64,000 nt of DNA from positions 930,001 to 994,000 of the forward strand of contig NZ_CANLNE010000001.1 of the NCBI RefSeq assembly GCF_947492555.1, in the 5' to 3' direction. Below are positions 34,407 through 43,531 of the stretch, one piece after another. The position numbers and the translations under genes are program-made. This DNA comes from an uncultured Roseobacter sp. GTDB lineage: Bacteria > Pseudomonadota > Alphaproteobacteria > Rhodobacterales > Rhodobacteraceae. Positions within the stretch are counted from its first letter, which is position 1. Every line of letters starts with the position of its first letter. The notes beneath the pieces were generated by a model. It did no database searches and had not been told where the DNA came from. It was given only the letters and a program-made list of their open reading frames with translations.

Positions 34407-35654
34407 TGGCACAGGCGGTTTCCGACAGAGACCCGCACGTGAGCGCAGATCAGGCCAATTTCAGGCCGTAGTCTCAGGTGGCGATTCCCACGGTACGAGT
34501 TTGGGGGGGTTTAGTAAGGTCTTGGCTTACGGCTTCGCAAGTTGCTCGCGCTGTTCTGACCAGACGGCTGGGACACCCGACTTAATGAGACGGTCAGACG
34601 TCACCCCCTCCGACTGCTCACCAACTGCTATCGCGTCCAGGATGTCTGGCGCGAGCATCGCAAGATCAACAATATCCTGCACCCGGCGCTTTGATGTGCC
34701 CTCAGCCTGTGCGATCTCAGTGAATGTCTTGCCGGCAATAATCATCGCCATCCACCTCTGCGCTTTGACGATGTTCTGAACCAACGTCGGATCGACATCC
34801 GATGGCGCGTCCCCAAGATGCAGTTTCAGCTCGACACCGCGCCTGCGCATCCGGAAGGGCGACATGAGGATCAGTTCTTCTGTATTAATCCGGTCTGCAT
34901 CACATTTAAGAACCGAGGTAAGTTTGGTCTGACACAACCGAACGGACACTTCTCCCGGGCTCAGGTCAGCGCGTTCGATCAGATGCAGACATTGCGTGGT
35001 CTGCCGGATGGCGTGCAGGTTAGCTGATTTGGCGGTGACGTCTGACGCGGGCAGATCACGGACAAGCCGCGTTGCAACATCGTGGCGCTGCAGATGCTTT
35101 TTCACCAGATCGGCGATCAGCGCCTCCATCTGTTCCGCGGGCAACCGCCACGCATCCGGGTGCTTCCGGCTCCGGTCCTTCACCAGTCTGTGAGAGATGT
35201 AGTAGCGCAGACGCTTGCCATTCTTCCGGCTATGGCTGGGCGTCAAGCGGTCGCCGGTTTCATCAAAGAGCTTTCCCGCCAGCGGCGATCGTATGGCCTT
35301 GCGCTTTGTGCCCCGGGCCTTTGCAGCTCCGTCTTTCAGCGTCTGCTGGACCTTGTCCCAGATCACCGGGTCGACAATTGCCGAATGCTGTCCCTCGTAA
35401 ACCTGCCCTTTGTGCCGGATGCGCCCTGCATAGATCGGGTTGCTCAAGAGATGATGGATGTGGCCGCGATCGAACGCTGTGCCACCGGAGACGCGCCCTG
35501 CCCTACGCACCCGCCGGCGTGACCTGAGACCGAGATCTTCCGCGCGCTCTTTCACGACCCGAATGAGACCATGTTCCAGATACAGTTCATACAGAGCCCT
35601 GATGGTTTTCGCCTCGTCCACGTTGATCTTCAGCGTCCGGCCATCCGCCTCGTA
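34407..35654. repeat. 1,248-bp direct repeat, right copy
   Basis: Copy of 7544-8791. Identity stops abruptly at 35654 (CGTA then AGCG instead of GCCC), where the sequence of an unrelated gene begins. The left edge fades through about 50 bp of partial similarity into the att-like core. Confidence 0.85.
34527..35654 (-). pseudogene. Truncated serine recombinase (C-terminal part only)
   Basis: The last ~375 codons of the recombinase at 7664, with no difference seen in the predicted protein. The resolvase domain with the catalytic Ser is missing: at YEADG the frame runs into antisense-frame sequence of the neighbouring broken nuclease gene, giving a 446-codon open frame that is an artefact of the junction. 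It cannot be an active recombinase, but it offers perfect homology for recombination with the intact gene. Confidence 0.9.
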
Positions 35655-36282
35655 AGCGCCGAAGCGCGGGGTCGGTTTCACTGGCGACTGCAAAGACACG
35701 CTCGATAATTTGGGCCGAGACCCGCGATGCCAGCCCCACAGGCAATTCAAGGGCAGTAAGGCGTCCAGTGATGAGCTCTGCAAGCAATGCGTTTTGCGCC
35801 GCGCCACTAGGCTGACTTGTTCGCCAACGGACGCGCGCGATGAGTCTTGAACGCAATGCGTCTTCATCTGGGTTACTCTCGAGCCAAGATCTGAGTTTGC
35901 CGCTCTGCTGTGTGGTCAGCAAAAGGTCTTTGAGAGGAGCAGCGTCTGCGCCGGCATTGACCGCGTGCCAATATGCGATCCCGGTGACCCCGCCCGGCAA
36001 ATTTGCGGCGCTTTCGGTCCCAATTTTCATATTGGTATGAACGACCAAAGATACGTCGGCTACCTCACCTTCTCGGCTCGTAGCCCAGAAGCTTTCAAGT
36101 GCGTCACGAGAGTCTTTGCTCGCGAGCGTCAGGGTGCGATCGCTGGCGCTGTGCTTGACCTGGGTCTGCTCGATGCCGCCGCTGTCGCTCTCAACATCAA
36201 AATCTTCAAAGATTTCGATCAGCAAGCTATCGGTTTCGGAGAGGTTCAGCCAGGCGACTGCAGTTTCCAACAGCTGGAAGCG
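35655..36282 (-). pseudogene. Fragment of a DUF4297/Cap4-type dsDNA nuclease-like gene
   Basis: About 209 codons in one frame from PRFQLLETAVAWLNLSE to VFAVASETDPALRRL. The nuclease-type core is visible as LIEIFEDFDVES followed by IEQTQVKHSASDRTLTL, the acid...Q-x-K pattern of this restriction-like fold. The start is lost: an in-frame TAA and foreign sequence lie immediately before PRFQLL. The end is fused to the truncated recombinase. So both ends were removed. Relatives occur in phage-defence loci. Confidence 0.7.
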
Positions 36283-36412
36283 AGGTTAGAGCGGTGACGC
36301 CCCCGTTCACCGAGGCCAAAGTTGTTGATGTGAGATCCCTTCCCGGATTTGAAGACAAAGACCAACTCGTGCTGCGAGCGATAAAAGGCGCCCATGCCAG
36401 CATTTGTTTTGC
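36283..36412 (-). pseudogene. Internal fragment of a DNA methyltransferase gene
   Basis: About 43 codons in a different frame from both neighbours read KTNAGMGAFYRSQHELVFVF and KSGKGSHINNFGLGERGRHRSN. This is the FYRSQHE...NNFGLGERGRxRxN segment of ParB/methylase-type N4/N6 DNA methyltransferases as I know it. Junctions fall at about 36410 (where it replaces the GHKL frame) and 36281 (where the nuclease frame begins). No start or end of its own. Confidence 0.65.
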
Positions 36413-37323
36413 CCATCCCCGTGAGAGGCCATTTCTCCAGCCTCTTCGATTGCTTCGTCGTCAAGCAATCCAGCCAACGTCCCGACACTCAGGACGCGAG
36501 GTTCATCTCCAACTTCAAACTCAATGTCACCGTCGTCAATTGCAGCAAAGAAATTCGAAAGCAGCGGGACGGTCATTCTGTCGATCCAGTCCTCCTCGCC
36601 ACGGAACCCTACAGAAAACACGGACGTTCCTTTGGTGTCGCGCTGCATCCAGGCTGGAACCAACTCGGGATCCTCGACCGCACTAAAATGCTCCGTATGA
36701 CCCCAGTATCCTTTCTCCGTACGCTCGGTGTTATCGGCATCTTTATGTGAAACGAGCTGAACTTTTCCCTGAAGCGCGAACTTTTCACCATCCTGCGTGT
36801 CATACACAGTGGAATAGAATACCGTTCTGAGATCGGACACTGCGAAGGTCGCATTTTTGCCAATCCCGAAAGATCCGCCGGATGTTTCGGTCGCCTTGTT
36901 GCTCTTGCCAGAACTCTTGACCAACGCGTGAAACTTGGACGAGGCGTCGTTCGGTGGTCCCTCCAAACCGGTTGTGTTGTAGTCGGCAATCTCAAGAACA
37001 GGGATGAACAGGTTAGACACCACGTCATTTGCGTTTTCGAAAAAGTCTCGATCCTTGTCGTTTCCGGAAGCACGAGCGGTCTTGAGGCAAACGGAAATCG
37101 TTTCTCTGAGCTTTTCGATGCCAGGGATATCGCTGGCTGGTACCTGATGCTCACGCAGAACCATACGAACAGGGCGTCCATTCGCCGCGTCCAATGTGTT
37201 TTGTCCGGCCTCTTTGCTGCAGCTCACAAACGGGGTATCCCGGAAGGTCTCAATACCGGCGTGCCCCAGACCTTCGACCTCACCCGCCTGGTTTTCGAGG
37301 AACATCAGTTCAGTTTCACTCAT
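36413..37323 (-). pseudogene. GHKL-type ATPase gene, truncated at the 3' end
   Basis: About 300 codons from ATG 37323 (MSETELMFLENQ), with GAGGTG about 7 nt upstream. GHKL ATPase features: CSKEAGQNTLDA (N box, Glu and Asn for Mg-ATP), later GSFGIGKNATFAVSD (glycine-rich ATP lid) and VFYSTVYD. After GEMASHGDG the reading passes into methyltransferase-derived sequence in a wrong frame and ends 30 codons later at 36307. Such ATPases sit in antiphage and stress loci. The start overlaps a small upstream frame (ATGAGTGA), so it was in an operon with the two small genes to its right. Confidence 0.72.
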
Positions 37324-37495
37324 CGTAAAACACCTCAACTCTGTCACACACATTCACGTTCGTTCCTGACGTGTGGTCTCTTTTCGAAATGAACTTTCGA
37401 TCTTCAGCCAAATCCTTTAGATTTCTCGCCTTTCTGCAGTAGTGGCGGGAGTTCGCGGCTTTCTGGCTTAAGACATCAATCAATCCGGAAACCAT
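37316..37495 (-). CDS. Possible 59-residue protein coupled to the GHKL gene
   Basis: From ATG 37495 (MVSGLIDVLSQKAANSRHY) to a stop that overlaps the GHKL start by 8 nt (GATGAGTGA). It is basic with two Cys. The overlap at both ends with neighbouring genes suggests coupled translation, but no family is recognised and chance is possible. Confidence 0.45.
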   Translation of the reverse strand: MVSGLIDVLSQKAANSRHYCRKARNLKDLAEDRKFISKRDHTSGTNVNVCDRVEVFYDE

Positions 37496-37706
37496 CGTCG
37501 CTACCTTTGTCACCACGTGAAAAGCGTCCCTTCGCAGAGTCGAGCTCTTTCTGCAGAGCCCGAAAAATTTTGCGGATGTCTTCGTCAGCGAACTCGTAGG
37601 CCGATCGGTTCGACAAATTGCCGATCAGTCGGAGATCCTTGATCGCCCGATTGACTCTGTTCTCCGCGAGTTCCACGAACTTCGCCCTCTTATCGCGCTT
37701 TTTCAT
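37476..37706 (-). CDS. Small helical protein of a GHKL/nuclease-type locus
   Basis: 76 residues from ATG 37706: MKKRDKRAKFVELAENRVN, then LRLIGNLSNRSAYEFADEDIRKIFRALQKEL. The KR...RF/KFxxxAxxRV...NLSNRxxYE pattern is a conserved small family I have seen near methyltransferase, GHKL and nuclease genes in mobile DNA. Function unknown, perhaps a structural subunit. It is first in the operon with the 59-residue frame and the GHKL gene. It looks intact. Confidence 0.7.
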   Translation of the reverse strand: MKKRDKRAKFVELAENRVNRAIKDLRLIGNLSNRSAYEFADEDIRKIFRALQKELDSAKGRFSRGDKGSDDGFRID

Positions 37707-38111
37707 CCGATATTCCGCCCTGTCGCCGTACAATGTTATTATGTAGGCAACAGAAGCAAATTAAGCAATATATGTTAGTAACATTTTCAATATATTATAT
37801 ACCATTTGCCAATTGATATAGCTGCAATTTGTAGGCATAGATCTTCTAACAATCTGTTTTCGGTTGATTTTTCAAAACTCTGAACCCTGTGACAGCGGGC
37901 ACGCCATAGAATCCAGCACTTAATCCATTTCCGACACGGTCTGACAATCGCAATGCGTCGGGTATGAGCAACCAAGGAAGCGAAGTTCCCAAGCAGAGGA
38001 CGTCCAATCTGTGTGATATAAGCAGAAACATAAGCGGGATTTGTTACTGCAGATGTCCGGTGTACCATCTTCTTTAATACGCTCTCTGAAACCTCATAAG
38101 AAAACGACACA
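37707..38111. other. AT-rich boundary region of the accessory array
   Basis: 405 bp, with a strongly AT-rich stretch (37735-37805) unlike its surroundings. A minus-strand frame of 111 codons (38122-37787) has no domain and poor composition. This is probably the promoter region of the leftward small gene and the approximate right border of foreign DNA. Confidence 0.35.
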
Positions 38112-38753
38112 GTGCAGACCAAGTTCCTTGAGTTAAGTCCCGAAGTAGCAAGCGCAACTATCCTGTTAGCGCATGGAGCCGGTGCGCCGATGGATTCCCC
38201 CGCAATGACGGCGATTGCGGAGGTGTTGATGGAACAGGGCCTGAGAGTTATTCGGTTTGAGTTCTCCTACATGGCGAAACGCAGAACCGAGGGCACGAGG
38301 AAGCCCCCGCCACGCGCTGAAAAACTGAACTCGGAGTACCTCGCAGCAATCGAAGAGCTACATGCTGATGGCCCGCTGATCATAGGTGGGAAGTCCATGG
38401 GTGGGCGTGTTGCCAGCATGATCGCCGATGAGCTGTTTGAAGCGGATCATATCGCTGGCTTGCTCTGCGTAGGCTATCCATTCCACCCCATTGGGAAACC
38501 TGAGAAGCTTCGGACTGAGCATCTCAAGCACCTGCAGACCCCAACAATGATCTGTCAGGGAACGCGTGACCAGTTTGGTTCGAAGGACGAAGTCGATGAG
38601 TATGAGTTTTCCGCAGCAATCCAGATGCGTTGGTTTGAAGATGGCGACCACGATCTGAAGCCGCGTAAACGCGTTTCTGGCTTCACGCGCGCGGATCACA
38701 TCAGCTCCATGAGCACAGCGGTTTCGTCATGGGTCGAGAGTCTTGTCGGTTAG
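38112..38753 (+). CDS. Alpha/beta hydrolase of the KANL3/Tex30 family
   Basis: 213 residues: oxyanion strand TILLAHGAGAPMDSPAM, nucleophile elbow GGKSMGGRVA, acid in CQGTRDQFG and His in DGDHDLKPRK. The whole is typical of the small dienelactone-hydrolase-like Tex30 family. Substrate unknown. The likely start is GTG 38112. A single gene. Confidence 0.88.
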   Translation: MQTKFLELSPEVASATILLAHGAGAPMDSPAMTAIAEVLMEQGLRVIRFEFSYMAKRRTEGTRKPPPRAEKLNSEYLAAIEELHADGPLIIGGKSMGGRVASMIADELFEADHIAGLLCVGYPFHPIGKPEKLRTEHLKHLQTPTMICQGTRDQFGSKDEVDEYEFSAAIQMRWFEDGDHDLKPRKRVSGFTRADHISSMSTAVSSWVESLVG

Positions 38754-39218
38754 AGAGCAGTGCGCGCCGTTTTTGCGGGGCTTGGTTGGGTGTCCCACGG
38801 CCCACAGCCAACATTTAACATAATGGCGCTTAGGCGCCGCTGCGTATGCGAAAAACGAAATAGCAGACTTTCGCCGCAGCCTTCCTTGAGGTCAGGAATG
38901 CGGGAAAACCGGACTTGTGCAGTCGCAGCTATTGCTGACGCAGCATCGCTTCGCACTTGCAGTATCCCCTTGGTTGCCGCGCCGCAGGCGTCGCCAAACC
39001 GGTCGTTTACAGGCTTCGAATAATTGGCCGCAGTAGCAATATTGATCCCCCCCGAGACATAGAAACTCCACAAAAGCGAGCAGGTTGCATCCTGCTGCGT
39101 TGAAGCAAAGTGGTGCACTTTAAGGACGTACTCAATGTCGGGCGACCTTACTCAAGAAACAGGAAGTGGTGAAAGTTGTGTGAAAAAGAACATAAACCAC
39201 GCTGATGTTCGATGAGAT
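38754..39218. other. Intergenic region with dispersed repeat
   Basis: 465 bp without a gene. Contains the second copy of the 36-bp repeat (38911-38946) and neighbouring spacer-repeat sequence. The stop of the leftward EamA gene is at the right border. Confidence 0.4.
38911..38946. repeat. 36-bp dispersed repeat, copy 2
   Basis: Same orientation as 27091-27126, one mismatch. Here it lies outside the accessory array, so the repeat is a genome-wide feature rather than cargo. Confidence 0.7.
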
Positions 39219-40073
39219 TTATGTTCTTGATCCTCCATGAACGACGGTGCCGCCAAGTGTTATCAACGCGATTGCAGCAACGAGTTGCCAACTCGCAGTC
39301 CCCATGCCAAGCAACAGCATCAATAATGTCGAGAAAACTGGCGCCGAGTATCCAAGGACGCTTAGAAATGCCGCTTGACCATAGCGCATTCCTAAATCCC
39401 AAAGAAAAAACGCTCCGCCAGCAGGGCCAAGACCGAGACCCAGAATTGTCAGTACATGGTAAGTATCCAACTCCGTCCATATCGCGCCATGAGCAACCCA
39501 AAGGACACCACAAAATAAAGATGCACCAGCACAGATGGTTGTCAGAGATGCGACGGAATCGAGCATTTCAACGCGCCGTAGATTAGAAAAAAGGGCCCAA
39601 AGCACCGCCCCAAGGAAGGCAAGTGCGTAGCCGACGGCCTCGGAAGACTGCAGACTGATGCCGTTCCCACCAATCAGAACAGCAACACCCAAGAAACCCA
39701 GTGCAGCTCCGGCATAGCCACGCCAGCCGCTTGACAGATTAAAGAACGCGTTTCCAAGGATGATCAAACAGGCTGGCCAAAGGTAGTTGATCAAAGACAC
39801 AGGGATCGGAGCAGCGTGATGAAACGCCTCCAGATATGCGAGATGATATGCCGCCAGAAGAGCCGCAAACACCCATACACTGCGCGTCAGGGGCGATGCG
39901 GGCACCTTGCCCGTTGCAGCGCAAATGACCAGTCCAAGCCCTGCGGCGATCGCAAAGCAGAGTGTCAGTACCAGGTAGGGTGGCAGACTGGCCGAGTAAG
40001 CCCCAAGCGCGCCCAATGTCCCCCAGGATAAGATGGCAAGCGCGCCCAGCCCGGTGTGGCGCAGCGACGTCAA
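39219..40073 (-). CDS. EamA-family (DMT) membrane transporter
   Basis: 284 residues, hydrophobic throughout with about ten membrane segments in two EamA halves; the first starts GALAILSWGTLGALGAY, the second LAFLGAVLWALFSNLRRVE. YddG-like aromatic amino-acid exporters are close in plan, but no substrate can be read. The start overlaps the csaA stop (ATGA). It is the last gene of a minus-strand set with csaA and the tartrate-type dehydrogenase. Confidence 0.88.
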   Translation of the reverse strand: MTSLRHTGLGALAILSWGTLGALGAYSASLPPYLVLTLCFAIAAGLGLVICAATGKVPASPLTRSVWVFAALLAAYHLAYLEAFHHAAPIPVSLINYLWPACLIILGNAFFNLSSGWRGYAGAALGFLGVAVLIGGNGISLQSSEAVGYALAFLGAVLWALFSNLRRVEMLDSVASLTTICAGASLFCGVLWVAHGAIWTELDTYHVLTILGLGLGPAGGAFFLWDLGMRYGQAAFLSVLGYSAPVFSTLLMLLLGMGTASWQLVAAIALITLGGTVVHGGSRT

Positions 40074-40408
40074 AACACCTCGCTTCCCAGAACAGCGTCA
40101 TGGGTCGGTTGCAGGAGAATGGTTTCGCCTGCCGCGTTGGGCACACCCATGACCAGCACCTCGGATTTGAACCCGGCGATGTTTCGCGGTGGCATATTGA
40201 CCACGCAGATCACCTTGCGATCAATCAGATCATCCTGCGCGTAGTTGGTGATTTGCACGCTGGACCAGCGCTGGCCAAGTTCGCCGAAATCAACGCAAAC
40301 CTTGTAGGACGGGTTGCGCGCGCGGGGAAAATCCTTGACCTCGACAATCTTGCCAAGCCGCATTTCGATCCTGACAAAGTCATCATAAACGATTTCATCT
40401 TTTTTCAT
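40070..40408 (-). CDS. csaA: CsaA-type tRNA-binding-domain protein
   Basis: 112 residues spanning the tRNA-binding (EMAP-II-like OB) domain: YDDFVRIEMRLGKIVEVKDFP, VCVDFGELGQRWSSVQIT and VLVMGVPNAAGETILLQP. Length and blocks match CsaA, a secretion-associated chaperone with an OB fold. ATG 40408 has AAGGAAGAAG just upstream; the longer frame to 40519 would enter the next gene. It lies 10 nt downstream of the dehydrogenase gene. Confidence 0.88.
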   Translation of the reverse strand: MKKDEIVYDDFVRIEMRLGKIVEVKDFPRARNPSYKVCVDFGELGQRWSSVQITNYAQDDLIDRKVICVVNMPPRNIAGFKSEVLVMGVPNAAGETILLQPTHDAVLGSEVF

Positions 40409-40418
40409 TTCTTCTTCC

Positions 40419-41480
40419 TTAATTGAGGGCGGCCAATACGGCCGCTTCGGATGCCGCGGTATCGCCGGTTCCGCCCAGATCGCGTGTCTTTGTATCATCT
40501 CTCTCAAATGAGGTTTCAATGGCCCGCTCGATCTCTGCCGCGGCGTCGGTTTCGCCGAGATGGTCCAGCATCATCGCCGCAGTCCAAACGGCAGCAATGG
40601 GATTGGCGATGCCTTTGCCCGCAATGTCAGGAGCCGACCCGTGAACCGGTTCAAACATCGACGGAAACTTTCCTTCGGGGTTGATGTTGGCGGATGGTGC
40701 AATGCCGATGGAGCCTGCCACAGCGGGTCCAAGGTCAGACAGGATGTCACCAAAAAGATTGGAGGCGACGACCACGTCAAACCAGTCGGGATGCAGCACA
40801 AAATGCGCCGTCATGATGTCGATGTGGAATTGGGACATTTCGATCCCAGGATGCCGTTCACCTGCTGCAGCAAAGCGTTCGTCCCAGAATGGCATTGTGT
40901 GGATGATACCGTTGGACTTGGTCGCGGATGCCACCTTTTTACGAGTCCTCGTTTTTGCCAGTTCAAAGGCATAATCCATGATGCGATCGGTGCCAAAGCG
41001 GGTCAGGATGCTTTCCTGAATGGCGGCCTCGCGGTCTGTGCCCTGATACACACGCCCACCGATCTCGGAATACTCGCCTTCGACGTTTTCGCGCACGACG
41101 ACAAAGTCGATATCCTCGGGCCCACGCCCGGCCAGCGGCGAGGTGATCCCGCGCAGCAAGCGCACGGGGCGCACGTTGGCATATTGATCCAGCTCGCGGC
41201 GCAGCGGAATGAGCAGACCCCAAAGGGAAATGTGATCTGGCACGCCAGGATAGCCAACCGCACCAAGGTAAATGCTGTCATATGCTTTGACCTGTTCGAT
41301 ACCATCATCCGGCATCATTTTCCCCGTTTGATGATACCGTTCACAGGACCAGTCGAACTCTGTCCATTCCACGGCAAAGCCATGTTTTGCGGCGATCTTG
41401 TCAATCACCCGTTGACCGACGGGCAGAACTTCTTTTCCGATGCCATCCCCGGGGATGGCCGCAATGCGATAAGTTTTCAT
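40419..41480 (-). CDS. Tartrate/D-malate-type decarboxylating dehydrogenase
   Basis: 353 residues of the isocitrate/isopropylmalate dehydrogenase family. It begins AAIPGDGIGKEVLPVG and has the substrate-loop VVRENVEGEYSEIGG, SATKSNGIIHTMPFW with the catalytic Lys, SNLFGDILSDLGP for metal and FEPVHGSAPDIAGKG for NAD. The FEPVHGSAPDI form and lack of the IDH phosphate loop fit tartrate dehydrogenase/D-malic enzyme (TtuC/DmlA). It follows the SSADH gene by 12 nt. It would feed a 2-hydroxy-diacid into pyruvate. Confidence 0.88.
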   Translation of the reverse strand: MKTYRIAAIPGDGIGKEVLPVGQRVIDKIAAKHGFAVEWTEFDWSCERYHQTGKMMPDDGIEQVKAYDSIYLGAVGYPGVPDHISLWGLLIPLRRELDQYANVRPVRLLRGITSPLAGRGPEDIDFVVVRENVEGEYSEIGGRVYQGTDREAAIQESILTRFGTDRIMDYAFELAKTRTRKKVASATKSNGIIHTMPFWDERFAAAGERHPGIEMSQFHIDIMTAHFVLHPDWFDVVVASNLFGDILSDLGPAVAGSIGIAPSANINPEGKFPSMFEPVHGSAPDIAGKGIANPIAAVWTAAMMLDHLGETDAAAEIERAIETSFERDDTKTRDLGGTGDTAASEAAVLAALN

Positions 41481-41492
41481 GGATGTCGCTCC

Positions 41493-42944
41493 TTACGCGA
41501 TGCCGCCGATATGCAAGGTTTTCACTTCAAGGTATTCATCAATGCCCTGATGCGCGCCCTCGCGGCCCAGACCGCTTTCCTTGATGCCGCCAAAGGGTGC
41601 CACTTCGGTTGCAAAGCCGCCGACATTCAGACCGATCATGCCGACCTCCAGTTCCTCGCTCACGCGGAAACTGCGGGTCAGGTCGTTGGTATAGAAATAG
41701 GCCGCAAGCCCGAATGCGGTGTCATTTGCCGCGCTGACCGCTTCGTCCTCGGTATCAAACCTGAACAGCGGCGCAACGGGGCCAAAGGTTTCTTCATGCG
41801 CCATAACCATGTCTGCGGTCGCATCCGTCACGATGGCCGGAGAGATAAAGCGTTGGCCTGCGTTCGTCAGTTCACCACCAACAAGGATTGTGCCGCCTTT
41901 GGCTGTAGCGTCCTCGAGGTGGCTTTGAATTTTGGCAATGGCGGCGTCATTGATCATCGGGCCGATGTCGACGCCTTCAAATCCATCGCCGACGGTCATT
42001 GCCCTTACCCGTTCCGCAAGTTTTGCGGCAAAGGCGTCATAGACACCGGATTGTACGTAAATCCGGTTGGCACAGACACAGGTCTGCCCGCCGTTGCGGT
42101 ATTTCGAGGCCATGACCCCTTCAACCGCCAAATCCAGATCCGCATCATCAAAGATGATGAAAGGGGCGTTGCCGCCCAGCTCAAGACTAAGCCGCTTCAT
42201 GGTGCCGGCGCATTGTTCCATCAGCAGCTTGCCCACGCGGGTGGACCCCGTGAAGGACAATTTTCGTACGGCACTGCTTTGGGTCAGCGCTTTACCCACT
42301 GGGATTGCCTCGCCGGTGACAATGTTAACGGCGCCTTTCGGAAAGCCGGCCCGTTCTGCCAGCACGCCCAAAGCAAGGGCGGTGAAAGGCGTAAACTCGG
42401 ATGGCTTGATAACAACGGGACACCCGGCAGCAAGGGCAGGCGCGATCTTGCGGGTGATCATCGCGGCGGGAAAATTCCACGGTGTGATGATTGCACAGAC
42501 GCCAACCGGCTGTTTTGTCACAAGAATACGGCGGTCTTCAACCGGGCTCGGGACGGTTTCGCCGTAGACGCGTTTGCCTTCCTCGGCGAACCACTTCACG
42601 AAAGATGCGGCATAAGAAATCTCACCCTTTGACTCAGCCAGCGGCTTGCCCTGCTCCAGGGTCATCAGGGTCGCAAGATCGTCTTGCGCCTCAAGGATGA
42701 GCGCGTGCCACTTCTCCAGCAGCGCAGCTCGATGTGCAGCTGTGGTCTTTCGGAACGTCGCAAAGCAGGCCTCGGCCGCGGCGATGGCGCGGCCCGTCTC
42801 GGCCTCACCGCAAGACGGCACTCTACCCATGATCGCAAGCGAAGACGGATTGTCGACTTCCATCACTGCACCGGTGTCGGCGGTGATCCATTCGCCCGCA
42901 ACCAGGTTTGTTTCGCGGAACAAAGATGCATCGCGTAGCTTCAT
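41493..42944 (-). CDS. gabD: NAD(P)-dependent succinate-semialdehyde dehydrogenase
   Basis: 483 residues, aldehyde dehydrogenase fold: ITPWNFPAAMITRKIAPALAAG, FTGSTRVGKLL, catalytic Glu in LELGGNAPFI, catalytic Cys in NGGQTCVCANRI, ending GMIGLNVG and PFGGIKESGLGREG. The GGQTC-VCANR form is characteristic of succinate-semialdehyde dehydrogenases. ATG 42944 follows AAGGAAAG. It lies in a row with the aminotransferase, HAD and Lrp genes, and the likely task is oxidising a 4-carbon semialdehyde made by the aminotransferase. Confidence 0.92.
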   Translation of the reverse strand: MKLRDASLFRETNLVAGEWITADTGAVMEVDNPSSLAIMGRVPSCGEAETGRAIAAAEACFATFRKTTAAHRAALLEKWHALILEAQDDLATLMTLEQGKPLAESKGEISYAASFVKWFAEEGKRVYGETVPSPVEDRRILVTKQPVGVCAIITPWNFPAAMITRKIAPALAAGCPVVIKPSEFTPFTALALGVLAERAGFPKGAVNIVTGEAIPVGKALTQSSAVRKLSFTGSTRVGKLLMEQCAGTMKRLSLELGGNAPFIIFDDADLDLAVEGVMASKYRNGGQTCVCANRIYVQSGVYDAFAAKLAERVRAMTVGDGFEGVDIGPMINDAAIAKIQSHLEDATAKGGTILVGGELTNAGQRFISPAIVTDATADMVMAHEETFGPVAPLFRFDTEDEAVSAANDTAFGLAAYFYTNDLTRSFRVSEELEVGMIGLNVGGFATEVAPFGGIKESGLGREGAHQGIDEYLEVKTLHIGGIA

Positions 42945-43022
42945 AGTCTTTCCTTTCAGATGGTCGAATGGTCGACCGGTTGGCACGGTCACCGCCAAGA
43001 CGTTCAGGGATTTTGAGTTTGG

Positions 43023-43514
43023 TCAGTCCCGTTCCACCAGGTCGCGGACAGGGACGGCATGCCGACTAACCACCGGCTTTATCGCAATATACGAAAAGTA
43101 CTTGTCGATCCCGAGGTTCCGCTCAAGAAGCTCTTCCATGATCTCCTGATACTGCGCCACGCCGCGCGCCACGAATTTGACCAGATAATCATATCCACCA
43201 CTCAGCAGATGACACTCCATGACATGCGGGTGTTTCCGGATCTCGATCTCGAACTTTGTAAAGTCTTTCCGGCGATGATCAGACAGGGTGATTTCTGTAA
43301 AAACGACTACATGTTCCGCCAGCTTCTTGAGATTGAGGACGGCACGGTATCCATCGACATACCCGGCCTTTTCCAGCCGTTTGACGCGCTGAAGGCAGGG
43401 GCTTGGCGAAAGCCCGACGGCATCGGCAAGGGCAACATTGGTGATGTTGCCCTGCTCCTGAAGTGTGGACAGGATGTTGATGTCGATCCGATCAAGCCTT
43501 GGCGAACCCGTCAT
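43023..43514 (-). CDS. Lrp/AsnC-family regulator
   Basis: 163 residues: an N-terminal helix-turn-helix (LDRIDINILSTLQEQGNITNVALADAVGLSPSPCLQRVKRLEKAG) and the RAM ligand domain (VVVFTEITLSDHRRKDF, CHLLSGGYDYLVKFVARGV). It probably senses an amino acid and controls the surrounding amine-catabolism genes; it sits between gabD and the HAD gene on the same strand. Confidence 0.92.
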   Translation of the reverse strand: MTGSPRLDRIDINILSTLQEQGNITNVALADAVGLSPSPCLQRVKRLEKAGYVDGYRAVLNLKKLAEHVVVFTEITLSDHRRKDFTKFEIEIRKHPHVMECHLLSGGYDYLVKFVARGVAQYQEIMEELLERNLGIDKYFSYIAIKPVVSRHAVPVRDLVERD

Positions 43515-43531
43515 GTGCCGTCTCCATGTGC

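Noticed and set aside
35587-35867. N-terminal 70 residues of the 446-codon frame and the tail of the 227-codon frame as fusion proteins
   Set aside because: They are produced by reading across the deletion junction at 35654 in mismatched frames; each half only makes sense in its own gene fragment.
37787-38122. 111-codon minus frame
   Set aside because: Cys/Arg/Trp-rich composition, no domain, and overlap with the start of the Tex30-type hydrolase gene.
40560-42632. A 690-codon open frame on the plus strand
   Set aside because: It runs antisense through the tartrate-type dehydrogenase and gabD genes, both of which have full motifs; the long frame is a GC-codon shadow.
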